Notes: generated by a model not told the origin, from the letters alone. Counted from the stretch's first letter, positions 10,201-20,197 are shown. The stretch: 47,659 bases of DNA from Clostridiaceae bacterium (GCA_012840075.1 DUMC01000068.1:1-47659), one strand, 5' to 3'. Made by a program: numbers and translations.

Positions 10201-11048
10201 ATTATCTTCTTGGTATTAATTTCATTGAGACTTGATAAGTGTTCTTTCAGCTTTATTTCTATAAAATTCAACTCTTCTGTAAGTCCCCATATTTCTTTAG
10301 CTTCGCTGTATATTTTTTCAGTTTCCTCCAGGTCCTTTACTGCTTTTTCTTTTTGTGACTCTGCTTCCTTAAGTTCTTTTTCTCTAGCTTCCAAAACTTC
10401 AGTTGAAGCATCTTCTAATGCGGATAAAGCACCTTCAATATTGGATAATGTCATCTTTACATCGGATATTTTTTGTGTCAATTTTGAATTAAGCTCTTTA
10501 CCATACTCTTCTAAATAGAAGATACGCTCCAACATTTCCCGCTTTTTGGATTTATCCATTAGAAGAAATTCCTGAAAACTATTCTGCGGCAATACCACTG
10601 CCCTTGTAAAATCTTCATGCTTTAAGCCTAATAATTCTTCAATTTTTGTATTTACTTCGGTAAGCTTATCTGCAAGAGGTTTTTCTAAATTGCCTTCGAC
10701 TTCAAACAACCTTACTATTTTAGCTTCGCATGAATTTTCCGTTCTTTTCTTTCTTGCATAAACCCTTTCAACCCTATAAGTCTTTCTTCTGTCATTTTTT
10801 AACAAATCAAATACAAAAACTACTCTTACTTTATCACTTCCAATATTTATAATTCCTTGAGTACCCATAGTAGCCCTATGTACTTTTCCATAGAGGGCAA
10901 GGGTGATTGCATCAAGTATAGTGGATTTTCCGCTTCCTGTAGGGCCAAATATGCCAAATAAACCTGTATCACCCAGTTCATCGAAATTAATTTTCTGGGA
11001 TTCTTTAAAGCTTTGCAGTCCTTCTATTTCAAGGTATCTAGGTTTCAT
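7272..11048 (-). CDS. sbcC: Exonuclease SbcC (SMC-like ATPase subunit)
   Basis: SbcC is the ATPase and tether of the SbcCD (Mre11-Rad50-like) nuclease, which opens hairpins and trims blocked DNA ends. The 1258 residues show the Rad50 layout: Walker A GPTGSGKS at 35-42, a very long coiled coil, a zinc hook CPVCG at 592-595, a second coiled coil, then the ABC signature LSGGE and Walker B (FFFLDEGFG) followed by TLD near the C-terminus. The ATG follows AGGTGAT by 5 bases. It is the last gene of the addB-addA-sbcD-sbcC run, 144 bases after sbcD with a hairpin in between. Confidence 0.97.
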   Translation of the reverse strand: MKPRYLEIEGLQSFKESQKINFDELGDTGLFGIFGPTGSGKSTILDAITLALYGKVHRATMGTQGIINIGSDKVRVVFVFDLLKNDRRKTYRVERVYARKKRTENSCEAKIVRLFEVEGNLEKPLADKLTEVNTKIEELLGLKHEDFTRAVVLPQNSFQEFLLMDKSKKREMLERIFYLEEYGKELNSKLTQKISDVKMTLSNIEGALSALEDASTEVLEAREKELKEAESQKEKAVKDLEETEKIYSEAKEIWGLTEELNFIEIKLKEHLSSLNEINTKKIILERAKKANVLIDSIKKYKQAYNKLKETENELAKISQMLPQIKEKLENTKSQYQKKVKENEELKPALLDFNTRLKNALDIIREIKEINAGLPALEENLKVMEQKIKIKTQELENGKISIDKTEKKIDEQRRKVESLTVDVEYKKQIQNAIKLEEELSTAKDNLAKLKSKRDNLKVTLANLEVEFAKVNEQVKDTNSKLALLEAKKSEHQNSKPGNRDEVTQLIEKYHELKSLFTNMKAREKDIENLTSRINEIEKQIKKQKLLFDNIMKSKEELEIERKNVSEEVEKIRKHIEANAAYMLAKNLREGEPCPVCGSKHHPNPATDPGMIGLAGTDMEVIVTETNIVSNHTVNLEEKLNTLQSSLTEVEALLREKENKYISLQTQVKNLEDQEEQYKKDLDSKKAEYESLILRLPEHMHKMSVEQIESEIENINKAAQDKLAQITKWEQKLEAIEENYKKGLEILNTQKIEASKIESELNVNKNNYEITLTDIEEANKIYTQKENDYKAFIEKYGLKSIASELERINRNEEEIDKLQKEIRKQETYMKSVREKVEKLQEERQELINKKSALEADEKNLKAQRQQRLLKVKEFIFQKVNELINKDTDFLVSHEVKNNVFVINAFKDDAIESIERTIEKQLNENEIKLLNLNKEEKFLYDSLSEQQEKFNMLNMQKNTLENQKRIYTENYEAVNSELMSSLKEQGFANIQEVEQAVMSEEEQINIKKEIDEFERIERNLSAQKEMISKKLNNKTITKEEWDSISRLYQEKVAIKQEKMSQYEVAKNNFLNTKERHTDWEKFNNEYTKLSRKAEMLDQIKTLLRGNSFIDYVAEERLRYVAREATEILGTITSYRYALELDTDVGFVIRDYANGGVTRMVNTLSGGEIFITSLALALALSKQIQLKGQSPLEFFFLDEGFGTLDSNLLDTVLDSLERLSSEERVIGVISHVPDMRARISRRLIVTPPSEDGNGSRVRIERG

Positions 11049-11128
11049 AGGCTATCACCTGTAATATTTAAATTTATTCAGGGTTAGGTTTAAATAATTT
11101 ACTTATATTTTCCTATTCTCGAAGCAAG

Positions 11129-11163
11129 ACTTGAATTATTCACTTATAGTGTATTATTCAAGT
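11129..11163. repeat. Inter-cistronic hairpin between sbcD and sbcC
   Basis: ACTTGAATTATTCAC (11129-11143) pairs with GTGTATTATTCAAGT (11149-11163) at 13 of 15 positions around a 5-base loop. No T-run follows on the minus strand, so it is not a standard intrinsic terminator. mRNA processing or stabilisation between the two cistrons is possible. Confidence 0.45.
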
Positions 11164-11192
11164 CCCACTTCATTCTTATATTCTTCATATTC

Positions 11193-12407
11193 TTACCCGC
11201 TGATAACTTCAAGGAAGGTTGCCATTAGTTCATCCGATATTTCACTTCCGGTTTTATACCTGTAAAATTCCATAAATAGCTGATCAATCTTTTTCCCTTC
11301 CCGGTTTTCATAATTCTCCTCTTTTATATATTCAGTTTTTAGCAAAGGACGGATATTGATAATTCCGGGATGAAGCTGTCTTAGTTTTTTTTGTTCTTCC
11401 ATTGTGATGGGTCTGTCCGTAACTATCTGTAGATCTATCCATGCGTTTTTATCCCTGCCCAATTCACACCATTCAAGTGCTTGTAATATTCCCTCTTCAG
11501 CAGTCCAACATTTCAAAGGTTTTCCGCAATCTAAAAATATTTCTTTTACATTTGCTTCTTTTCCGGGTTTTGCTTCTATTATGTAAACCGCTTTAGCATA
11601 ATCGGTTTCAGAAAAACTGTATGCAAGAGGTGATCCTGAATAACAAGCAGGGCATGGTGCATTTTTTACCCATTGGGGTCTGTGAAGATGGCCTAAAGCT
11701 GCAAAATGAGTGTTTGATGGAAGTACCGACGGATCAACGGTATATGCCCCTCCGACTTGTATAGTCCTCCTTTCGGAACCTCCTTCTTTTCCTCCCAGCA
11801 TGAAAATGTGGCTCATTATCAAGTTTACCGTATCCTTTCTGAATTTTTCGCTTAGTTTTGAAAACAAGCTTCTAATTCTATCTGAATAAGCAAGCTGCAG
11901 AAGCTCTTCATCAGCTTCCTTTTCAAGCACTTCTTCCAACCTCGCTTCGGAGGGATAAGGAAGTGTTAGTATCACTGCCCTTTCATTGCAATCGGTCAAA
12001 CTCAACTCCATCCAACCCGGTCCTGAATCCATGAGAGAAATATTGTCGCTTTCAATTTTGTATTTACCTGCATCACTTTTAGGATAACCTAAAAGAATAA
12101 TACCGTTTTTGTATGCTAAGGGGCTTGCAGCACAAAGCCGCTCCGGGTTGTCATGATTTCCTGCTATAACTATTACCGGCCTTTTTCCTTTTCCATTAAG
12201 CTTGTCCATTGCTTCAAAGAAGAGTTCCTCCGCTGCTGAGGAAGGATTATTCGTGTCATATACATCCCCGGAAACAAGAACCATGTCAATTTTTTCTTCT
12301 TCCACTATTCTAGTTAAGCAAGAAATAAAATCCCTTTGTTCCTCTATCCTGCTTATATGCTCAAGAGATCTTCCCAAGTGCCAGTCAGATGTATGCAATA
12401 TTCTCAT
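11193..12407 (-). CDS. sbcD: Exonuclease SbcD (Mre11-like nuclease subunit)
   Basis: SbcD is the Mn-dependent nuclease partner of SbcC. The calcineurin-like phosphoesterase motifs are all present: DWH with Asp8 and His10, GDVYD at 47-51, GNHD at 83-86, MSHIF, and GHLHRPQ in the second half. At 404 residues it has the family length, including the C-terminal capping domain. The ATG overlaps the addA stop as ATGA, a sign of translational coupling with addA. Confidence 0.96.
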   Translation of the reverse strand: MRILHTSDWHLGRSLEHISRIEEQRDFISCLTRIVEEEKIDMVLVSGDVYDTNNPSSAAEELFFEAMDKLNGKGKRPVIVIAGNHDNPERLCAASPLAYKNGIILLGYPKSDAGKYKIESDNISLMDSGPGWMELSLTDCNERAVILTLPYPSEARLEEVLEKEADEELLQLAYSDRIRSLFSKLSEKFRKDTVNLIMSHIFMLGGKEGGSERRTIQVGGAYTVDPSVLPSNTHFAALGHLHRPQWVKNAPCPACYSGSPLAYSFSETDYAKAVYIIEAKPGKEANVKEIFLDCGKPLKCWTAEEGILQALEWCELGRDKNAWIDLQIVTDRPITMEEQKKLRQLHPGIINIRPLLKTEYIKEENYENREGKKIDQLFMEFYRYKTGSEISDELMATFLEVISG

Positions 12408-15400
12408 AACTTAATTGTCTCCCCATTCCAAAATAAATAAATATATTTTTCTTTAACCTTTTGTTCTAATAATTTCTCCAACACTATTTGATAATAGTAA
12501 AGCTGCGTTGCATACCTGGCTTTTATTCTTTCTATGCCATAGATACCCTCACTTGGTGAAATATAATCCGTTTTATAATCCAATAGCACTAAGCCGTCAT
12601 CTTCCTCAAAATAGCAATCGATAACACCTTGTAGAAGTATTGTGTCAGTTTCATATCTCCCATCATTTTCCTTGTCATTTTTTTCTATTATATCATATTT
12701 TTCAGGCATACTATCAGGTATTCTATAATTATATTCTTCCGGAATGTCATAAGGTATGTTTTTTCCCGGTGTTAACGCTTTCAGGACCTCCTTGCTGCTT
12801 ATTTGCATATTGAAAGGTACTTCCCTGTATACTTTTGCTGCGTTTAGCATTCGTTGACCGATTTCCGAACTAAAATATCTCAGTATCTTTTTAATATCAA
12901 CATATGACGCTTGTTGTTCGGTCAATAGCTCATTCTCCACCATTTTATCCACTTGCATTTTTATTTCATCAGCGCTATTAACATATCTTAAATCTAGATG
13001 CTGCATTACAAAATGTAATACCGATCCTATCTCTGCGCTGTTCAATCCCCTGCTCTTTTCCATGAAAGCGGGTTTTTTAACAAGAGTAGGTGTATAAACC
13101 TGGTATGACGGATATTCATCATTTAATTCACTGACAAATCTCCTTTTTAATTCCGTTACTGATACTTTGACCGGTATTACGGTAGAATTACGGTATTTAT
13201 ATGTCCAGCTTAGTCTTCTGTCAATTTCTTTTATAAGTTCATCCTTATTGGCTATATAGGCAATTTCTTTTCCGAATTCATCTTTGCCGAAATTAACATC
13301 GATGTTGGATTCACCTTCATTATTGAACTCATCTCTATTATTAAATTTATCCTCATTGCCTATTTTCACTTCATTGCTAGTATTATTATTGTTATCTGTT
13401 GTATTACTTAAATTATCTTCATTTCCTACACTTTCAGCATCACCTGTAGTTTCATTCTCGAACTGTTCCTTGCTCCAAATTTTAATATATCGTTCATGCT
13501 CTTCTTTTTGCATTAAAGCCGGGCAAATCCAGTCTAAGAAGTTTTTTCCTTTTAATATAATATAACTGGGTATTTTTTCCTTGTTAAGCATGCTCTGTTC
13601 TTTCCAATTGTCCATGCTTACTTTAGCGTTTTTTACAGTGCCTGTTAATATAAGCTTTTCTTTTGCTCTTGTTAAGGCAACATAAAGAATTCTCATTTCT
13701 TCAGACAAACTTTCCTTTTTTATTTGACATTTTAGAGCCTGTTTCGCCGTGGTAGGATAGGATATCCTTTTTTCATGGTCCACATAATCCGGTCCAAAAC
13801 CTAATTCCTGATGAAATATTATATTTTTATGCAGATCCTTTAGGTTAAATCCTTTTCCGCATCCTGAAACAAATACAACAGGAAACTCCAGACCCTTGCT
13901 TTTGTGTATACTCATTATTCTAACTACATTTTCGTTCTCACCCAAAATTTTGGCACTTCCCAAATCTCCCTGGCTGATTTTTATTTTATTTATAAAATTA
14001 ATGAAATTAAATAATCCTCTATAACTTGTTTCTTCAAACTTTCTTGCCTGCTCGAAAAGCATCCTCAAATTCGCCTGGCGTTGTTCTCCTGCCGGCATGC
14101 CGCCTACAAAGCTGTAGAACCCTGTATCGTTATACAAATACCATATCAGCTCGTCCACAGACATATATGAAGCCTTATCTCTCCATTTTTCCAGTCTTTC
14201 CAGGAATTTTACGACTTTCTCTCTTAGCTTCTCATCAATATCAATATTGTCTATTGGGTTATTATCAGATGGATTATTTACTAAATTATTATTTTCTTGA
14301 TTATTTTCCGGATTTTCCTGACCTTTATCATATTTGATAATATACTTCTCCACACCTGATGCTTTTGCCAAAGCTTCATAAAGAGTAGCTTCCTTATCCA
14401 CAAGTCTTATATCAGCCATCTCTTCCGGTGTAAAATCCGCAAAAGGGGCTCTTAGAACTGCAAGCAGCGGAATATCCTGCAAAGGATTATCTATTACCTG
14501 AAGTAGCGACATCATGATTTGCACTTCAATTGTTTTGAAAAAACCTGTACCGGTATCAGCGTAAACCGGAATACCTTGCAAACTAAGTTCCTCAACAAAT
14601 ACATCTGACCAATCTTTTGTTGAACGCATCAATATTACTATATCCCTGTATTCTAATGGTCTGTAACTCTTAATCTTATTATCATATACTCTGAATGATT
14701 TAATAAGGTCATGTATCTTCCAGGCTACCAACCTTGCCTCACATTTTATATTATCAATTGGTTCATCCGAAAATAATCTATATATATCTGTCATGTTACC
14801 GTCCGAATTATAATCGTTTTCAGCTGAAGTTCCGGATTCATTTCCATTAAAGTCTGTATCTGCATACGTTGTTTCATCACTAACATTTCCATCAGTTGAT
14901 GTATCATTTTTATCACTGTCTTTCATATCAATAATGTGTATCTCGGTATTTCTATCCATGTAACCTGTATCACCGGCCGGACAAGCTGCTTCATCATAAA
15001 TGACGGCACCGAAATTCAAAGCCTCATTTTCGTCATAATTTAGTTCTCCGACTTCCTCAGACATAATTCTGCTGAATATAAAGTTAACAGTATCAATAAC
15101 ATTCCTTCTGCTTCTGAAGTTTTTAAAAAGCTGAATTTTTCTGTACATTCCACCATCTCCAGTGGAATAAGTATTATATTTCTCAAGGAAAAGCTCAGGT
15201 CTTGCTTGTCTGAAGCGATAAATACTCTGTTTAACATCTCCAACCATGAATATATTGGGTTTACCTATGTCTTTCCTTGATATTATATTCAAAATTATCT
15301 CCTGTACCATATTACTGTCCTGATATTCATCAACCAGGATTTCTTCAAACTTCTCCCTATATCCTTTCGCTACATTTGATGGCAATATATTTCCGTCTTT

Positions 15401-16579
15401 GTCTTTTACGGTAAGAATTTTAAGGCAAAAATGTTCAAGATCATTAAAATCTAAAACCGACCTACTTCTTTTCAAATCCGAATACTTTTTCTCAAATTTT
15501 ATTACAAGTTCTGCAAGGCATTTAAGAAGGGGATATATATGTTTCATATCTTCCATAATTTCTCTTGATGTAGTTGTAAAAATGTCATTTTGCAAATTTT
15601 TAAGTTGATCCTTAACTTCATCCCTCAAAGATTTAACATATTCCTGCTTTTCTTTATCCGCATCTTTTTTGCACCTGGGAAGCCTGTTAAATGTGATGTT
15701 TTGAAAGGCTTCATACAGACTATCCCATGTGTTGGTTTCTTGAATATAATCGGTTTTTTGTATATGATTGCATAACTCAATCAAAGAACCTATTTTTCTT
15801 TTCTCCGGCAACAAGTTCTCAAGGTAAGGTTCAAGACCCTGTGAAGTACTTGATACAGATATCGCTTTTTCCATCCTTTCTACAAGACTCTTCAACTCAA
15901 TTGAAATATACTCCAAGAGAATCTTGCCCCATTTGGTTTTAGCAAAATCATTGCATTTAGAATCATCAATATTAAAATAATCTACTTTTTCTTTCAACCA
16001 ATCTTCAGGCCAGGGGTAGCTTTGGACAAAGTCATATAATGCCAATACCATGCTTTTTAAAGTTTGATCATCCCTGTTTCCTCCGTAACACTCAAGAAGT
16101 TCAAAAAATTCCCTTTTGAGTGCGTCTTCAGAATATATTTCTTCGAAAAGATCATCTATGGCTTCTATTTTCAATAACGAAGCTTCCGTTTCGTCTGCTA
16201 TTCTAAACCCTGGATTTAGACCAATATAGTGAAAATTATTTTTTACCACTTCAAGGCAAAAAGAGTGTATTGTAGTAATATTAGCTTTATTTAACAAAGC
16301 TAATTGCTTTTGAAGCAGCTTTGAACCAGCATTTTTATCCAGAGATACTGAAATGGCTTCTGCTATACGTTCTCTCATTTCAGTTGCTGCGGCATTCGTA
16401 AAAGTAACTACTAACAGTTTATCTATATCAACAGGATCGTTTTCATTGGTTATTTTTCTTATTATTCGTTCCACCAAAACTGCGGTTTTTCCAGCCCCTG
16501 CCGCAGCCGCAACCAGCAGATTGCAACCTTGTGTACTGATTGCCTCTAACTGTTCCTTTGTCCATGTTGTATCAGCCAA
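12404..16579 (-). CDS. addA: ATP-dependent helicase/nuclease subunit A (AddA)
   Basis: AddA is the helicase and one of the two nucleases of AddAB, the Firmicute counterpart of RecBCD that processes double-strand breaks for RecA. Walker A AAAGAGKT is at about 25-32, the helicase DEYQDSN motif near 420, and the RecB-type nuclease motif LLDYKTD near the C-terminus (Asp1334, Lys1336). The start is TTG, with its GGGGGT ribosome-binding site inside the last codons of addB. At 1391 residues it is about 150 longer than usual. The excess is explained by three Asn/Asp/Ser/Glu-rich insertions near residues 550-600, 750-785 and 1036-1106. The stop overlaps sbcD by four bases. Confidence 0.96.
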   Translation of the reverse strand: MADTTWTKEQLEAISTQGCNLLVAAAAGAGKTAVLVERIIRKITNENDPVDIDKLLVVTFTNAAATEMRERIAEAISVSLDKNAGSKLLQKQLALLNKANITTIHSFCLEVVKNNFHYIGLNPGFRIADETEASLLKIEAIDDLFEEIYSEDALKREFFELLECYGGNRDDQTLKSMVLALYDFVQSYPWPEDWLKEKVDYFNIDDSKCNDFAKTKWGKILLEYISIELKSLVERMEKAISVSSTSQGLEPYLENLLPEKRKIGSLIELCNHIQKTDYIQETNTWDSLYEAFQNITFNRLPRCKKDADKEKQEYVKSLRDEVKDQLKNLQNDIFTTTSREIMEDMKHIYPLLKCLAELVIKFEKKYSDLKRSRSVLDFNDLEHFCLKILTVKDKDGNILPSNVAKGYREKFEEILVDEYQDSNMVQEIILNIISRKDIGKPNIFMVGDVKQSIYRFRQARPELFLEKYNTYSTGDGGMYRKIQLFKNFRSRRNVIDTVNFIFSRIMSEEVGELNYDENEALNFGAVIYDEAACPAGDTGYMDRNTEIHIIDMKDSDKNDTSTDGNVSDETTYADTDFNGNESGTSAENDYNSDGNMTDIYRLFSDEPIDNIKCEARLVAWKIHDLIKSFRVYDNKIKSYRPLEYRDIVILMRSTKDWSDVFVEELSLQGIPVYADTGTGFFKTIEVQIMMSLLQVIDNPLQDIPLLAVLRAPFADFTPEEMADIRLVDKEATLYEALAKASGVEKYIIKYDKGQENPENNQENNNLVNNPSDNNPIDNIDIDEKLREKVVKFLERLEKWRDKASYMSVDELIWYLYNDTGFYSFVGGMPAGEQRQANLRMLFEQARKFEETSYRGLFNFINFINKIKISQGDLGSAKILGENENVVRIMSIHKSKGLEFPVVFVSGCGKGFNLKDLHKNIIFHQELGFGPDYVDHEKRISYPTTAKQALKCQIKKESLSEEMRILYVALTRAKEKLILTGTVKNAKVSMDNWKEQSMLNKEKIPSYIILKGKNFLDWICPALMQKEEHERYIKIWSKEQFENETTGDAESVGNEDNLSNTTDNNNNTSNEVKIGNEDKFNNRDEFNNEGESNIDVNFGKDEFGKEIAYIANKDELIKEIDRRLSWTYKYRNSTVIPVKVSVTELKRRFVSELNDEYPSYQVYTPTLVKKPAFMEKSRGLNSAEIGSVLHFVMQHLDLRYVNSADEIKMQVDKMVENELLTEQQASYVDIKKILRYFSSEIGQRMLNAAKVYREVPFNMQISSKEVLKALTPGKNIPYDIPEEYNYRIPDSMPEKYDIIEKNDKENDGRYETDTILLQGVIDCYFEEDDGLVLLDYKTDYISPSEGIYGIERIKARYATQLYYYQIVLEKLLEQKVKEKYIYLFWNGETIKL

Positions 16580-16585
16580 TAATTT

Positions 16586-19500
16586 CTACCCCCTTGTGCC
16601 TTTCTGTCCCTGTTTTTCAATTTTCCATTTCTCAAAGAGACTCCATATCTCATCATCACTTTTATCATGCAAAATTCTGAATTTATTGTCCTTTAAAAGA
16701 GTATCAAATTGACATATTGAGCTATACGAACAATAATGACAGGATGATTTATCCTTCTTTTTATATGGATTGATGGAAATGTTTCCATTAACCAATTCTT
16801 CCCCCATCTTTTGTAAAATTTCCTTCACATATTTTCTCAATGTATCAAATTGTTCAACAGTCGCAGCAGAAGAGCTGCTGCCTAAAACGTCTCCTTTGTT
16901 AATCCTGGCCGGTATAATTAATGAGTGACCATCTATTGTGTTGTCCATGGCTTTGACAACTTTGACGTCAGCAAGCAGCAATCCTTTCATTTTCAACTTC
17001 TTCATTATTGTTTTTTCTATTTCATCTTCCGAAAACGCCCTTTTATTATTCTTTATTATCGGATCATCTATTTTAAAGTACAATATTCCTCCGGGAAGTA
17101 CCATACCCGATTCATTAAGCATGCTCTTTACTGCCTCAGTGCAAGCATCCAAGTATGTTATCAATTGTAGTTGTATTCCATAGAATACATTAGTGAGGCT
17201 GAAGTCACTAGAGCCGGATTTATAATCAATTATTCTTATATATGTTTCGTCACCTGTTTTAAAAACATCTATTCTGTCGATACGGCCTGTCAACCTAATC
17301 TGTTTTCCTGAAGGAAGCTCTATAACAATTGGAGGTAATCCCTCTTTCTCGCCGAAATCCGCTTCATATGCCCAAGGCTCAAAATTACTCCTTTTAATGT
17401 GCTCTACAATCAGCCAGGCAGCTCTCAGAACAACCCTGTTCAATCTCCTGACAAGTACTTCATAACGTTTTGTTCCGTTCTTAATTGGTCCACCCTGCAT
17501 TTTTTCCAGGAGATTATCGACTATGTAGTTTATGATATCGGCGCACTGTTCTTTTGTAATATTTCTCCACATCATTCCACTGCTTTGTATATATTTTGAA
17601 AATTCTTCAATCACTGCATGTAAGAAAGTACCTATATCCGGTGGTGTAAGATTGAATATTTTTCTTTCTTTAGCTTTCAGACCGTATTGAATATAATATG
17701 AAAACGGGCAGGATGCATATTTTTCAAATCTTGATACACTTGAATATATGGGATTTCCGTATAATTTTTCCGTTATCCGTTTACTTAACGGTGCAACTAA
17801 ATTCGTATAATTCAAAGCATTTTGAATCACCCTGCACTTTTCCTTCCAGTCATCACGGTTCAGGAACCATTTATATACTTCCAGCCATAAAGGATTTACG
17901 GACTCACCTTCATAAGATTTTCTCATAGCGCACATGAGCTCATTAAATGTCGGAGATTTACTTGAAATATAATTAATATCAAAACCGGAATCCCTTGTTA
18001 TATTGCTTTCTTCTTTAATATTTGGAAAAATTTTTTTGAGCCTTGTTATGACTATTGAAGGACGCAGTGTACTTCCCTCATGGTCCGCTATAGGAACACT
18101 GAGTCTTAAATATTTTTCCGGCGTTGTTAAGGTTGAATAAGTTATATATTGACTTTCAAAAGCTTTAGTCCTACTGTCGCTTGCTAGCTCCAAACCCAGT
18201 GACTGCAATATGTTCCTATCCGAATCCGACAATATACCGTCTTCGCTACACGGAATAGGAAATACTCCGTCATTTACACCTAAAATATAGAGGGCTTTTA
18301 CATTGTGACTCTTGGACCTTTCAATACTTCCAACAAGGACCTGGTCAACGGCAGGAGGAATAAGCCCGATTTTATATTCACTGAAAATTATTTCAAGTAT
18401 ATCTTTAAATCTACGAATGCCCGGTCTTTCATCCCCTATTAATTCAACTACCTGATCAAGAGCTTCCATCACTATGTTCCATATCTGTCCGTACTCTGCT
18501 GCCAGTGCAAGTTCTCCGTTGTTCTTAAATTTTTCTATATAATTCTCAATATTTTCAGGTATTTGTATTTCACATAAAAACTCATACAAAGCTTCTGCTA
18601 TTTCCCTGCTGGTTTTCCTCCCGATTGCTGCTTTATGAAATTTAATAAGAGGTGTAATAATTTTTTTCCTTATACTATTTATTTTTTTCAGCATTTCATC
18701 ATATTTTAGCTTATCTTCTTCCTGCCATGTCATATCCGGGATAAAGTCCCAGTCTTCCTCTTGCGTCCATTTTTTGCCTCTGATACCACATGCTAAGACA
18801 TAATTCTCAATTAAATCGATTTCATTACGCGGTATGCTTATTAAACCGGTTTTCAAGTATCTGAAAACTGCTTCATATGACCAATCGTATAAGAATATTT
18901 CAAATACTGACAGTATTAATTGTATAAAGGGATGTTTGGTTATTTCCCTTTTTCTATCAATAAAATAAGGTATTTCATATTGCTCAAATATTGCCCGTAT
19001 GAACTTCTCATAAATGTCGAGATTCCCGCAAACCACGGTGATATCCTTGTATCTTAAATTTTTATCCCTGCACAAAGAAATTATATGTCTTGCCGTGTCT
19101 TCGATTTCCGTATATATATTTGTAGCAGTAAATATGCTGATATCTCCATAGTAGCTGCTTTGCGGATTAATCTCATACTTTTTGTATGGAAAAGCAAAGT
19201 AGTATCTTTCCAGGTGCTGAAGCTCAGGGCTATCTTTAAATCTGTTTCCGGTACCGTTTAAAAATACGGGAGGTTCTATCACAACATTATATTCTGCAGC
19301 CATTTTTACTACTTTATTGTATATGTTATTAATAGGAGAAAACAAATCAATCTGTGAAGTAGATAAAACCGGCCTATTTGTTTTAACATCTGCTTTTTCT
19401 TTTTCCACGGATCCGAGATAGTCAGTGCAAAGGCAGATATTTACTCTTTTGGCTTTCCGGAGAAGCTTTCCGATTATTTTATATTCCAAGGAAGTAAAGC

Positions 19501-20113
19501 CTGAAAACTCGTCTATCCATATTTCCGACCCATCAAATATTTCTGTTTTATCCAACTTATCATAAAGCATGGCAAGTTCGTCATCTGCATCTTTATATTT
19601 TTCTCCGGTTATTTTTTCATATTCATCGTAGATGAGGACAAGTTCCGAAAGCTTCTTTCTTAATAAATCATTTTCTACTTTGCTGCAAGCTTCACTTAAA
19701 CTTTCAGGTGTAACATCATACCTCTTAAATTCTGCAATCATATTGCTAATTGTGTTAACAAAGCCCTTTTGGTCTACTGATGTAGAAAATAATTCAAGTT
19801 TATCTTTTAGCTTTTCAAGAACTTTATATACTATAACGCATTTGCCTGCTGAGTTAATACGGCTACCGGCAATACCTCCAACTTCGTTAAAAACCTTATA
19901 AGCCATTCTTTTAAAACTAAGAACCTCTGTTTTTATTATCCCTCCGGTTCCTATAGTCTGGGTTAAATTTCTTTCAGCCTGTAGTGAATACTGTTCAGGG
20001 ACTAATAGAATCAAAGGGTACTCCGCTTTTTCATTAATTCTTGTTTTTATTTCATTTAAACAATAGTAACTCTTACCACTACCGGCTCTGCCGTATATAA
20101 ACCGCAAGCTCAT
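16586..20113 (-). CDS. addB: ATP-dependent helicase/deoxyribonuclease subunit B (AddB)
   Basis: AddB pairs with AddA, recognises Chi and supplies the second nuclease. The inactive helicase part keeps a Walker A (GRAGSGKS) near the N-terminus. The nuclease carries RIIDYKSG. Four Cys for the Fe-S staple are present: Cys802 (SCPFSYY) and Cys1125, 1128 and 1134 (CHYCSYSSIC), the spacing known from Bacillus AddB. An ATG three codons upstream abuts GGAGG directly, whereas ATG 20113 has a 9-base spacing, so I place the start at 20113. addA begins 6 bases after the stop, so the two are clearly co-transcribed. Confidence 0.96.
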   Translation of the reverse strand: MSLRFIYGRAGSGKSYYCLNEIKTRINEKAEYPLILLVPEQYSLQAERNLTQTIGTGGIIKTEVLSFKRMAYKVFNEVGGIAGSRINSAGKCVIVYKVLEKLKDKLELFSTSVDQKGFVNTISNMIAEFKRYDVTPESLSEACSKVENDLLRKKLSELVLIYDEYEKITGEKYKDADDELAMLYDKLDKTEIFDGSEIWIDEFSGFTSLEYKIIGKLLRKAKRVNICLCTDYLGSVEKEKADVKTNRPVLSTSQIDLFSPINNIYNKVVKMAAEYNVVIEPPVFLNGTGNRFKDSPELQHLERYYFAFPYKKYEINPQSSYYGDISIFTATNIYTEIEDTARHIISLCRDKNLRYKDITVVCGNLDIYEKFIRAIFEQYEIPYFIDRKREITKHPFIQLILSVFEIFLYDWSYEAVFRYLKTGLISIPRNEIDLIENYVLACGIRGKKWTQEEDWDFIPDMTWQEEDKLKYDEMLKKINSIRKKIITPLIKFHKAAIGRKTSREIAEALYEFLCEIQIPENIENYIEKFKNNGELALAAEYGQIWNIVMEALDQVVELIGDERPGIRRFKDILEIIFSEYKIGLIPPAVDQVLVGSIERSKSHNVKALYILGVNDGVFPIPCSEDGILSDSDRNILQSLGLELASDSRTKAFESQYITYSTLTTPEKYLRLSVPIADHEGSTLRPSIVITRLKKIFPNIKEESNITRDSGFDINYISSKSPTFNELMCAMRKSYEGESVNPLWLEVYKWFLNRDDWKEKCRVIQNALNYTNLVAPLSKRITEKLYGNPIYSSVSRFEKYASCPFSYYIQYGLKAKERKIFNLTPPDIGTFLHAVIEEFSKYIQSSGMMWRNITKEQCADIINYIVDNLLEKMQGGPIKNGTKRYEVLVRRLNRVVLRAAWLIVEHIKRSNFEPWAYEADFGEKEGLPPIVIELPSGKQIRLTGRIDRIDVFKTGDETYIRIIDYKSGSSDFSLTNVFYGIQLQLITYLDACTEAVKSMLNESGMVLPGGILYFKIDDPIIKNNKRAFSEDEIEKTIMKKLKMKGLLLADVKVVKAMDNTIDGHSLIIPARINKGDVLGSSSSAATVEQFDTLRKYVKEILQKMGEELVNGNISINPYKKKDKSSCHYCSYSSICQFDTLLKDNKFRILHDKSDDEIWSLFEKWKIEKQGQKGTRG

Positions 20114-20169
20114 GAGCAACATCCTCCGTTTGTAAACATATTAAATAAAAACCTCAAGTAGTTTTACTT

Positions 20170-20197
20170 ATTATACCATATTCTAAATTCTAAGCAA
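20170..20197 (-). promoter_or_regulatory. Promoter of the addBA-sbcDC operon
   Basis: On the minus strand TTGCTT (20197-20192), a 16-base spacer and TATAAT (20175-20170) precede addB by about 60 bases. The -10 is of the extended TGGTATAAT form. Confidence 0.6.

Noticed and set aside
13284-14337. Plus-strand ORFs of about 93-103 codons inside addA
   Set aside because: They arise opposite the Asn/Asp-rich insertions and have no start signals or family features.
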